NCBI GenBank assembly: GCA_036388675.1
Contig: DASVRI010000035.1
Span: 1 to 64,000 of the forward strand
Length of the DNA stretch: 64,000 nucleotides
Direction of reading: 5' to 3'
DNA from: DASVUS01 sp036388675
Lineage (GTDB): Bacteria > Armatimonadota > Abditibacteriia > Abditibacteriales > Abditibacteriaceae
In this document: piece by piece, positions 52,201-59,174 of the stretch
Layout of the letters: each line of letters opens with the position of its first letter
Numbering within the stretch: the first letter of the stretch is position 1
Notes under the pieces: model-generated
Seen by the model: only the letters and a program-made list of their open reading frames with translations
What the model was told of the DNA's origin: nothing
Databases searched by the model: none
Program-made: the position numbers and the translations under genes

Positions 52201-52579
52201 CGTGATGGAAGACGAAGTGCAGACCATGTCGCAATTGGAAGCGCTCAAGAAGCTGGGTGTGCAACTGGCCATCGACGACTTCGGCACCGGCTATTCCAGC
52301 CTGTCCTACCTGGAGCGTTTCGCCATCAACACGTTGAAGATCGACCGCACGTTTGTCAACCGCATCGGTGAGCGCGGCGAAAACACCGCCATTGTGCGCG
52401 CCGTGAGTACTCTGGGGCAAGGCCTGGGCGTGCATGTCACCGCCGAAGGTGTGGAAACCGCCGCGCAGATGACGCAACTGCGCGCTCTGGGCTGCCACAC
52501 CGGACAGGGCTACTTCTTCGCCAAACCGCTGCCCGCCGACGAAGCGACCGACCTGCTCATCAAAGACCCCACCTGGTAG
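49223..52579 (+). CDS. degenerate receiver-GAF-PAS-PAS-GGDEF-EAL protein
   Basis: The 1118-residue protein combines several sensors with both cyclic-di-GMP enzymes. The N-terminal 130 residues look like a receiver but have GAPT in place of the acidic pair and Glu (E67) at the phosphorylation site. A low-complexity linker and a GAF-like domain (about 245-430) follow. Two PAS domains lie at ~435-560 and ~565-690. GGDEF is intact at 767-771 and EAL at 895-897, with TESTVMED and DDFGTGYSS as expected in active phosphodiesterases. Whether it makes or breaks c-di-GMP cannot be said. The ATG at 49223 is used. Confidence 0.9.
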   Translation: MNNKSTKNQSRNQALEVLIIGAPTPQADPILRELHRAKYDVTPHYVNSIELLNSALVEGQFDIVLFEAMQSALSPDEALQTLRASGIDIPCIVVAEEIDVETAVGLMRQGAGDCIARHDLQRLAPAVEREMREAAVRRNIARERNTIEAEESAEQNARQGTSGASGIQGVQGHNVTSTDVAGTNVASADVVDELRASQEAMPLIMEAHPAAPQPAPGTMKFVPEQDTAEPASQGAQGSHEAPAALASLVQAISAQSDPAAIVHALSVHLKPLLPFDSVGVSLLAGGRLRHGGRLHHMNRSQAHESSTQNINNATNETSRSESAAVSSPVGNEHDSATITMWASGGAASGGAASGGAASGAAASDVPQAAVRWSLEVPLQARGHALGTLHFVASRVAAFSPEQEQLAHAIAAHVALAMQQSQRLRQAHELEEKYRLLFSNLDVIVWEVDPVTLRFTFVNARAKQWFGYPVERWTQEDDFWSVLVHPDDRERVLETLRRLACEGGDSCLEYQVVTASGDVLHLRNLINAEVQDEQATRMDGMMLDITEQKHSEAALLQSNAVLKATQEAAADGIFLVDDHGQVVSFNQRFIEMWRVPRDMIDSLQEKQQLMAFVLSNLKDPDEFIDKLSFVYDHPHATTHDEIYLNDGRVFSRHAAPALSPEGKTYGWVWSFSDITEAKRYELELARQASHDSLTNLPNRLLFMDRLKRALSRSSYGKQHMMALLFVDLDRFKVINDSLGHEQGDRMLIELAQRLRACIRPGDTAARFGGDEFTILLEDISSVNEATRVAERVEDYLQTPFALGGHEIFSTASIGIVISTGAEDRAEVLLRHADVAMYRAKSRGGGQYEVFDSKMNSQALDRLQLEIDLRQALRRKQMRVYYQPQVEARSGQITGFEALLRWYHPLRGIISPVEFIPISEETGMIFSLGHWVLREACQQARKWQTEVPRTPPLEISVNLSAKQFQQPGLADDVARVLKETQLDPRTLMLEITESTVMEDEVQTMSQLEALKKLGVQLAIDDFGTGYSSLSYLERFAINTLKIDRTFVNRIGERGENTAIVRAVSTLGQGLGVHVTAEGVETAAQMTQLRALGCHTGQGYFFAKPLPADEATDLLIKDPTW
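50246..50305 (+). repeat. 15-bp tandem repeats in GGDEF-EAL gene
   Basis: GCTTCGGGTGGAGCG is present three times perfectly (50246, 50261, 50276) and once with two changes (50291). It encodes Gly-Gly-Ala-Ala-Ser-type repeats inside the GAF region. Confidence 0.9.
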
Positions 52580-52630
52580 CTGCTTTGCGCCGCAACAACC
52601 CGGCAGGCACAAGCCCGTAAAGCGCTGCTG

Positions 52631-52643
52631 TATAATTGTGGTC
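52631..52643 (+). promoter_or_regulatory. -10 element placed for a leaderless GH32 mRNA
   Basis: TATAAT at 52631-52636 stands 7 bp before the GTG at 52644, the distance expected for transcription to start on the start codon. There is no room for a Shine-Dalgarno. The -35 region is weak. Confidence 0.5.
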
Positions 52644-53975
52644 GTGAAAGCTCCTTCTCACCGCGACCGTCACCGTCCGCTGTATCACTACTCGCCTGAG
52701 CTGTGGATGAACGACGTGATTCCGTTCTTCCACAAGGGCGAATTCCACGTTTACTATGACAAAAATCCGCACGACATCAGTTGGACACATTCATCCGACT
52801 GGGGCCACGGCAGCACGCGCGACTTTGTGCATTGGACGGAGCACGCTTCGGCCGTTGTGCCCTCACAGGACGCCGACCGCGACGGCTGCTGGACAGGCTG
52901 CGTCATCGAGCACAACGGCAGTTTTTTCGCATTCTATACCGGAATTGCGAGTTGGCGCCCTTTCAAGCAGGTGCAATGCCTTGCTGTGAGTGACGACCTG
53001 TACCACTGGCAAAAGTATGAAGGCAACCCGATAATCAGCGAGGCGCCGCAAGGCTTCGGCGAATGTTTTCGCGATCCGCAGGTGTGGCGCGAGGGCGACG
53101 AGTGGCTGATGATTATCGGCGGCGAGCAACTCGACTGCAAGGGCGGCGTCGCATTTCTATACCGTTCGCGCGATTTACTCAACTGGGACTATTCGCACAT
53201 GCTGGCGACCGGCGCAAGTGAGAAAACCGGCCACGACTTCGAGTGCCCCGACTTCTTTGCGCTGGGCGATAAGCACATCTTGCTTTCTTCGCGCAACAGG
53301 ACATGGTGGCACATCGGCGAGTACTCGGAACAACGGTTTACAGCGCAAACCTGGGGCGCCACCGATGGCCCCACGTTTTACGCCGCGAAAACGGCTCTCG
53401 ATGAGCAGGGCCGCCGCATTTTGTGCGGCTGGATTCGGGAAACGCGTTCGGAACAAGAACAACGGACTGCGGGCTGGGCCGGCGTTTTCAGCCTGCCGCG
53501 CGTGCTTTCGCTGGGGCACGACGGCACCTTTCTGCACTACGCGCCTTTGCCGGAACTGCAACAAATGCGTGGACGGCACCACCACTTTGGCGAACTTTCG
53601 TTGCACGATGAAACACTGCTTTTACCCGACGTGCAGGGCGACACACTGGAAATGATTATTTATTTTGCGCCGGGTGAGGCCGCACGATTTGGGGCCGTCG
53701 TGCGCTCAGCGCCCGATGGCAGCCAGCGCGTTGAAATCGCCTACGACCGCAGCACACAACATCTCGACGAATCGCCGCTCGCTCTGGCCGAGCATGAAGA
53801 CTTGAAGCTGCACATCTTCATCGACCGCTCCGTGATTGAAACCTTCGCTAATCATCGCGCCTGCCTCACGCAGCGCTTTTACCCGCAGCGCGAAGACTGC
53901 TTGCTGGTGGGACTTTTCGCCAGTGGTGGCTGCGCGCAAATCAAATCGGTTGATGTGTGGGAATTAATGGTGTAG
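52644..53975 (+). CDS. GH32 fructosidase (invertase/levanase type)
   Basis: The 443-residue protein is a GH32 enzyme hydrolysing beta-fructosides such as sucrose, fructans or levan. Its nucleophile D24 lies in WMNDVIPFF (usually WMNDPNG), the transition-state Asp is in RDP (143-145) and the acid/base Glu in EC (200-201). The C-terminal beta-sandwich has LHIFIDRSVIETFAN. There is no signal peptide. The GTG at 52644 sits 7 bp after a TATAAT box; another GTG is at 52638. It is followed by a long hairpin. Confidence 0.9.
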   Translation: MKAPSHRDRHRPLYHYSPELWMNDVIPFFHKGEFHVYYDKNPHDISWTHSSDWGHGSTRDFVHWTEHASAVVPSQDADRDGCWTGCVIEHNGSFFAFYTGIASWRPFKQVQCLAVSDDLYHWQKYEGNPIISEAPQGFGECFRDPQVWREGDEWLMIIGGEQLDCKGGVAFLYRSRDLLNWDYSHMLATGASEKTGHDFECPDFFALGDKHILLSSRNRTWWHIGEYSEQRFTAQTWGATDGPTFYAAKTALDEQGRRILCGWIRETRSEQEQRTAGWAGVFSLPRVLSLGHDGTFLHYAPLPELQQMRGRHHHFGELSLHDETLLLPDVQGDTLEMIIYFAPGEAARFGAVVRSAPDGSQRVEIAYDRSTQHLDESPLALAEHEDLKLHIFIDRSVIETFANHRACLTQRFYPQREDCLLVGLFASGGCAQIKSVDVWELMV

Positions 53976-53979
53976 CAGG

Positions 53980-54048
53980 AACGAACCCGGAGCGTGAGTG
54001 ACGGGCTTTACACTGAAACAGGCCCGTCGCTCACGCTCCGGGTTCGTT
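53980..54048. terminator. long palindromic repeat after the GH32 gene
   Basis: The 27-bp arms (53980-54006 and 54022-54048) differ at one base. The core AACCCGGAGCGTGAG recalls a palindromic repeat I associate with planctomycete genomes. It may be a dispersed REP-type repeat acting as a terminator. Confidence 0.6.
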
Positions 54049-54071
54049 GGAATCGTTCGGATAGTTGCGTT

Positions 54072-54143
54072 ATGAATATCAGCGAGTTTATTAACAAGTG
54101 GAGCCGCAACACGCGCAGCGAATGGACCGCTGCATGCTCCTGA
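54072..54143 (+). pseudogene. 23-codon ORF, possible methyltransferase remnant
   Basis: The frame reads MNISEFINKWSRNTRSEWTA and stops at a TGA that is part of TGAGTACTC. The start resembles the N-terminus of large Type II DNA methyltransferases (pattern EFI.KW...SE). No downstream methyltransferase sequence is present. It could be a remnant left after deletion, or coincidence. Confidence 0.25.
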
Positions 54144-54217
54144 GTACTCGCTATGCGCCTGCTGGCACACGGCTTGCGCCGCTGTCAAGCGTCGCAAATG
54201 CGAAAGGAGTCGAGACG

Positions 54218-54460
54218 ATGACTGACGATACCAACGTTTTGGAACATGACGAACAGGAAGGCGAAAACCTCAATCCGGCGGAGCCGCGCAAGACGCCGCT
54301 GGAACTGGTCAAAGAACAGCAGGCCATGCAGCATGAAAGCCGCGAGGTAATAGAAAATCGTGTTGAGAGCGGCGTCGAAGTGCCGGGTGGCTCCAAGCCG
54401 TCCGACCGTCGCAAGCACCCGCAGCGCCAGATGTATGGCAGCGGAACCAACGAGTCGTAA
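54218..54460 (+). CDS. small acidic protein, KTPLELV family member 1
   Basis: This 80-residue hydrophilic protein has no membrane segment and is rich in Glu/Asp. The core RKTPLELVKEQQAMQ (about residues 28-42) recurs in the next gene. The Shine-Dalgarno AAAGGAG lies at a good distance. I do not recognise the family. It may be an unstructured regulator or adaptor that folds on a partner. Its C-terminus is basic. Confidence 0.75.
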   Translation: MTDDTNVLEHDEQEGENLNPAEPRKTPLELVKEQQAMQHESREVIENRVESGVEVPGGSKPSDRRKHPQRQMYGSGTNES

Positions 54461-54628
54461 GAGAAGAGCCGTAAGTGTCACGGCAGCCTGCGCTGTTACG
54501 GCCATGCGAAAATGTGGCACACTTTCATCGAACGACTGAGCCATTCGCACCGGGCGGCAAGCGCAGTGGGCGGCGAGCGCACCGGTCGGACGGCGCAACG
54601 GTCGCCCAAGAGTAAAGGAGTGCAGTCG

Positions 54629-54841
54629 ATGTCTGAAGAAACGGCAGAAACCAACGACGGTGTGGACGGGCAGGAAAGCGATTCACCGGAGCGCAAAAAG
54701 ACGCCCCTCGAACTGGTGCGCGAGCGCCAGGCGAAAATGCGGGGTCAGCAGGCGTCCAGTGAAAAGTCGCAAGGTGGTGGTGGCGGCCGACAGCAGTCGA
54801 ATGGCGGCAAGCGTCCTCTGTTCCAGCGCAAGTCGGGCTAA
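54629..54841 (+). CDS. small protein, KTPLELV family member 2
   Basis: This 70-residue protein shares KKTPLELVRERQAKMR with its neighbour. Its start is acidic, its middle Gly-rich (QGGGGGRQQSNGG) and its end basic. The ribosome-binding site and its spacing (AAAGGAGTGCAGTCG before ATG) closely match those of the first copy, pointing to a tandem duplication that included the translation signal. Function unknown. Confidence 0.75.
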   Translation: MSEETAETNDGVDGQESDSPERKKTPLELVRERQAKMRGQQASSEKSQGGGGGRQQSNGGKRPLFQRKSG

Positions 54842-54899
54842 ACGTTCGGGTCTTGGCGTTGACGTTTAAAACACATAAGCACCAAATAGTTGTAAACGA

Positions 54900-54927
54900 G
54901 TAGGGGTGCAGCACGCTGCACCCCTAC
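54900..54927 (+). terminator. intrinsic terminator after small proteins
   Basis: GTAGGGGTGCAGC and GCTGCACCCCTAC form a perfect 13-bp stem with a 2-nt loop, then TTT. Confidence 0.9.
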
Positions 54928-54942
54928 TTTGCGTTTACCCGC

Positions 54943-55107
54943 ATGGATGACGAGTGCAAGGAGTTCGCCGCCATCTCTGAAGGCAAGCCGCCGGTGCCGT
55001 AGGAAGAGTTGCTCCAGGGGACGGCCATTCTCGAAGGCCATACCGCAGCGCCAAAGAATGCCGTGAAGTCAAGCTCGGTTGTCAAACCCTCGGCAACAAG
55101 CCGTAAG
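54943..55107 (+). pseudogene. possible decayed small gene
   Basis: A plus-strand frame from ATG 54943 reads MDDECKEFAAISEGKPPVP, meets TAG at 55000 and continues open to about 55107 (...EELLQGTAILEGH...). It may be a decayed gene with one stop. A terminator-like hairpin follows. The evidence is weak. Confidence 0.25.
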
Positions 55108-55108
55108 C

Positions 55109-55143
55109 GCCACGAACGAGGACAGGTTTCTCTCGCTCGTGGC
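55109..55143 (+). terminator. hairpin, probable terminator
   Basis: GCCACGAACGAG (55109-55120) pairs with CTCGCTCGTGGC (55132-55143) with one mismatch, followed by CTTTGTGTTT. Confidence 0.6.
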
Positions 55144-55197
55144 CTTTGTGTTTGTCTGTGAGGCCGCATCGTCGGGTACAATGATGATACTTTCTCC

Positions 55198-58100
55198 ATG
55201 AAAAGTTTCTTCCTCCTCTGCTGCGTGGCGTTGTGGGCAAGCGCTGGCCGTGCTGTGGTCGCAGTGCGTGGCAACAGCATTGTCGTGTCGCGACCGGGCT
55301 ACGCCGTTGCGCTGAGTACTCAGAACGGGTCGATTGTGTCGGTTACGGCCAAAACGGGAAAGAACAGCATCTGGCGCAGTGGCCAAAGCGGCCTGTGGCA
55401 GGCGCGCCGACGCGATAACAGCGTTCTGCGCGCCGCTGATTTCTCCTCCACCTCAGCCCAGAGGGCGTTTCACTACGAACTGCAGCCGCTGCTCGATAGC
55501 GTGCAGTTGCTTTATCGCAGCGCAGAGATTGATGTCACGGCCACAGTTGAGGCGCGAGCCGATGGCGTTGAGTTCCGCAGCGTTGTCACGCCGCACGCCA
55601 GCACGCCGCAGGCCGGCACGCCACAGGCAGGCACAGTTCTCGATTGGTCTTTGCCGGCACGACTGCGCTTCGAAGCAGAGAACGTGGTGCGCTTCATCAG
55701 CCCCGCGATGGGCCACGAAGCGGTGGGACTGGCTTTGAAGAGCGCATTCTTCACCCGGCAATCCGTTGAAAATCCCGTCGGATGGCAGCCGGAAAACGGC
55801 AGCACGCAGGCGCATGACAGCTTGACCGGCGGCACCATTGAACAGCGCCCGGTTGACGACCAGCCGGTGGCGCTCCGTGTCACACCGCAAGGCAATGAGT
55901 GGCTGGGCGAAACGCTGGCACAGCGTGTTGCGAGTACTCGTGTGCCCGTCAACCGGCCTTCGGCGCGCGCTCAGGTTGATCTCGTGCTGGTTGATTCCGC
56001 CAACGGCCCGTACTTTGGAGCTTCGCGTCTGGGCGGCCGCGACGGCGCTTTGTGGCGCATCGGCAGTGGCGTGCGCGAAGAAGACAGCGCGCTCGTTGCC
56101 GACCTTGTCAGTGCCGCGTTGCGCCGCGTCGCATCCGAAGCTGCAGCCCAGGGTGCAGCCCCGAGTGCAGCACGCACCCGGCGCAAGATCGGCCTTATCT
56201 CGCTGGTGCGCGGGCCTTCCAGCGGTGGTTGGGCCGGCGTTGCCGTTTCACAGTGGCGCGAGCGGTTGCGCACCCTGGCAGGCGCAACATTGCGGCAGTC
56301 GCAAGTGGTGGAAATTTCTTCGCCCGAGGCGTTGCGCCGCGCCCTGGGCAGCGACGAATACGCGGCCATACTCAACCCCTACGGTGAATGGGTGCCGGTG
56401 TGGCAAGGTGGTGACCAGGCGGCCACAGCACAGGAAGTTGGGCGCTTTGTGCGCGGCGGCGGGCACTGGTTCGAAGTGGGCGGTTACAGCTTCTACTATG
56501 CGTTGCGTCGGCTGCGCTACCTCGCACGCTCGATGAGTTATCCTCCGGCCTTTGCCGATTTTCTGCATCTCGAAAGCCGGGCGGGAATCGTCTCATTGTA
56601 TGGCGTACAGCCGCAAGCGTTGCAGCCGCAAGCGCTTCCAAATACCCCGGCGCGCTCGTTATTCGTGCCGGGCCAGCTACGCTACGGAGGCGATGAAAGC
56701 GGCGGTTACTGCGAGCGCAATTTCGTCACGTTTGTAAACGCGGGACAAAAGTGGCAAGCGCCGCCGGTGCGCCTGCTTATTGGCGCGTCGGCGCCCGGCG
56801 CTCTGGCGGCTTACGCCAGAGACAATGCGATTACGCGCCGCCTCGCGGACAAAATGTCACCGCCAGTACTCGACAAATTTAAGAATGCCGTGCTGCTTTA
56901 TCTCAACGGCACGGCGCGTCAGAAAATCGACGCACTGCCTTTCTTGCCGCAGCCCACGCTGCTACACTTCGCCGATTATCTCAAAGGCGGCTTCGATAAA
57001 GAGTATCCCGACCACCTGCCGCCGAATGTGGCTTTCGGCACGCCGCAGCAACTGCGCGAACTGTTCGACCGCAGCCATGCACTGGGGCATTTGGTCATGC
57101 CATACACCAACCCGACGTGGTGGCCCGATCATCCGCGTGGACCCACGTTTTTGCGTGAGGGCGAGGCGCCGTTGTTGCGCACGCTGGACGGGCAGTTGTC
57201 CTATGAGCGCTACAGCGCCAATGACGGTTGGACTATTACGATGTGGCACCCGGCAGTCAAAGCGGCCAATCGTGCCCTGCGCCGCGAATTAACGCAACAG
57301 TATCCGGTTGATATTCTCTTTCAAGATCAGGTCGGCGCGCGCGGCTGGATGTATGACACCAATCCGGCATCGCCATCGCCCAATGCTTATACGGCGGGCC
57401 TGTTGGCGCAGGCCGCGGAAGATGCGCGCTTCAAGCCGCTGTCAACCGAAAACGGCTGGGATCAGGTCATCAACCAGGAAGCGCAGTTTTGTGGCCTGAG
57501 TTGGGGCGTGGTGCCCACTGAAGATTCGCCGTCCTGGGTGCGACAGATAAAAGAAGATATTCCACCGCAGATGTGGGAAGTTTTTCCACTGGCGCAATAC
57601 CTGGCGCACGATAAGTTGATGTTCGTGCATCACGATTTGGGGCAGTTCGTCACCAATAATGAAGTTCTCGCCTGGACACTCGGGCTGGGCTATGGCTTGA
57701 GCTACCGCGCAGACGCTGCGGCTGTCAATCGCGATGCGACGCGCGAATGGCTGCGCTGGCTCGACCGTGTGCAGAAGTCGGTGTGCGCGCGCTACATCGG
57801 GCAACCGATCACACAGTGGAATCACCGGCGCGCGGGCGATGCGGCCAACGCAAGCGGCGAACTCCTTCGAGCCACTTACGGCCCGGTTTCCATCGTCGCA
57901 AACCTCGATTCGCAAACGAGAGTAGTCGATGGACACACGCTGCCACAATTTGGGTTTCGTGCGACGGCGCCCGGCCTCATCGCCGCCTCGCTACCGGACG
58001 GTACAACGAGTGCTCGAAACCAGACTGTATCATTTGTAGCGGAAAAGAAATCGGCGGGGCAGATGGAAGTGTACCTTTACGCACCGGCGCAAGCCTCGGT

Positions 58101-59133
58101 CGCGGTGCCGCTTGCCGAACTGCGCAATGCAAAGGTAACGCTGCACCTCAACGATTCAATCCCGTCAAATTCCGCGTCTAGCGCGCGCGTCGGCCCGGTG
58201 ACAACTGCGGTCGAGAACGGTGTTTTGCGCGTTCGCCTGCCGCAAAGAAATCAATCGCAGCAAATTTCGCCTGCTGCCCACATCGCCGGCAAAGCGCCGC
58301 GCCAGTGGTTGAAGAACAGTGTTATCGGCATCGTAAACTTCGGGCCGCAAGTCGGCTGGTCATGGACAGGCATCACGCCGCAAGATTGGAAACAAGCCTT
58401 CGATAACTCGCGCCTGGTGCGTGAGTGGGGATTGACAACCAAATTCCTCACCACGCCGCAGGAGGTTCTGGCCGCCTTGCGTGGCGAACCGCAGCAATAC
58501 TTTGCCATCATCAATGCGCATACCGAAAAGTTTCCCACCAGCGGCGCGGGGCAGTGGAAAGCGACTCTTGAGGCCGTACGCCACTACGTCGAAAACGGCG
58601 GCAACTGGTGGGAAACCGGCGGCTACTCCTTTTACCTGCCGACGTGGCGAGAAGGCAATGTGTGGCAAAATGAGGCGATCGGGCCATCGGGCATGGCTGT
58701 GCTCGGTCTTCCCATTGGCGGCGGCGAGGTCGATGCACCGGCGCAAAGCCTGCGTGTGACTGGCGAGGGCCGTGAGTGGCTGGGAAACGAGTTGAGTACT
58801 CGCATTGAGAGTGCAACGAGCGTCGTCAATCGCTCACTGGCGCGCGGCAGCGACGATCCCGGTCACGTTACTCTTGTAATGGGTGACAACCAAGATTTTA
58901 TCGGCGGCTACCGGCTCAACGGCTGGGGTTGGCTGTGGCGCATTGGTGGTTTCAATCCCAATCCGCAGGTGGCCTTGCCCGTGGCCGTGACGGCAATGGA
59001 GCACCTGTGGAACCGGCCCTCGCAACCCGGCCCCGCCAGTGCGGTGAAGTATCTGTGGCACTTCACGGTGCGCTCATTCGCCACATCTTCAAAGCCGCGC
59101 CGGGCCGCCGGGAAGCGCGCTCTCACTCGCTAA
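55198..59133 (+). CDS. large exported protein with central glycosidase-like domain
   Basis: The 1311-residue protein begins with a signal peptide (MKSFFLLCCVALWASAGRA). A beta-sandwich N-terminus is followed by a module repeated near the C-terminus: IGLISLVRG...GGHWFEVGGYSFYY (about 330-440) and IGIVNFGPQ...GGNWWETGGYSFYL (about 1040-1145). These look like a ThuA/class-I amidotransferase-like fold. The WLG...R(V/I)...LWRIG segment is also duplicated, but in the other order. The centre (about 575-900) has YTNPTWWPDHP, DILFQDQVGARGW and STENGWD, which suggests a TIM-barrel hydrolase of the DUF6259 or alpha-galactosidase-like type. The catalytic assignment is uncertain. A TACAAT (55177-55182) gives a short leader without Shine-Dalgarno. 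Confidence 0.8.
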   Translation: MKSFFLLCCVALWASAGRAVVAVRGNSIVVSRPGYAVALSTQNGSIVSVTAKTGKNSIWRSGQSGLWQARRRDNSVLRAADFSSTSAQRAFHYELQPLLDSVQLLYRSAEIDVTATVEARADGVEFRSVVTPHASTPQAGTPQAGTVLDWSLPARLRFEAENVVRFISPAMGHEAVGLALKSAFFTRQSVENPVGWQPENGSTQAHDSLTGGTIEQRPVDDQPVALRVTPQGNEWLGETLAQRVASTRVPVNRPSARAQVDLVLVDSANGPYFGASRLGGRDGALWRIGSGVREEDSALVADLVSAALRRVASEAAAQGAAPSAARTRRKIGLISLVRGPSSGGWAGVAVSQWRERLRTLAGATLRQSQVVEISSPEALRRALGSDEYAAILNPYGEWVPVWQGGDQAATAQEVGRFVRGGGHWFEVGGYSFYYALRRLRYLARSMSYPPAFADFLHLESRAGIVSLYGVQPQALQPQALPNTPARSLFVPGQLRYGGDESGGYCERNFVTFVNAGQKWQAPPVRLLIGASAPGALAAYARDNAITRRLADKMSPPVLDKFKNAVLLYLNGTARQKIDALPFLPQPTLLHFADYLKGGFDKEYPDHLPPNVAFGTPQQLRELFDRSHALGHLVMPYTNPTWWPDHPRGPTFLREGEAPLLRTLDGQLSYERYSANDGWTITMWHPAVKAANRALRRELTQQYPVDILFQDQVGARGWMYDTNPASPSPNAYTAGLLAQAAEDARFKPLSTENGWDQVINQEAQFCGLSWGVVPTEDSPSWVRQIKEDIPPQMWEVFPLAQYLAHDKLMFVHHDLGQFVTNNEVLAWTLGLGYGLSYRADAAAVNRDATREWLRWLDRVQKSVCARYIGQPITQWNHRRAGDAANASGELLRATYGPVSIVANLDSQTRVVDGHTLPQFGFRATAPGLIAASLPDGTTSARNQTVSFVAEKKSAGQMEVYLYAPAQASVAVPLAELRNAKVTLHLNDSIPSNSASSARVGPVTTAVENGVLRVRLPQRNQSQQISPAAHIAGKAPRQWLKNSVIGIVNFGPQVGWSWTGITPQDWKQAFDNSRLVREWGLTTKFLTTPQEVLAALRGEPQQYFAIINAHTEKFPTSGAGQWKATLEAVRHYVENGGNWWETGGYSFYLPTWREGNVWQNEAIGPSGMAVLGLPIGGGEVDAPAQSLRVTGEGREWLGNELSTRIESATSVVNRSLARGSDDPGHVTLVMGDNQDFIGGYRLNGWGWLWRIGGFNPNPQVALPVAVTAMEHLWNRPSQPGPASAVKYLWHFTVRSFATSSKPRRAAGKRALTR

Positions 59134-59174
59134 AATCTTCTGCGCCACGGTGGCCGGGTAGTTAAACTTGAAGC

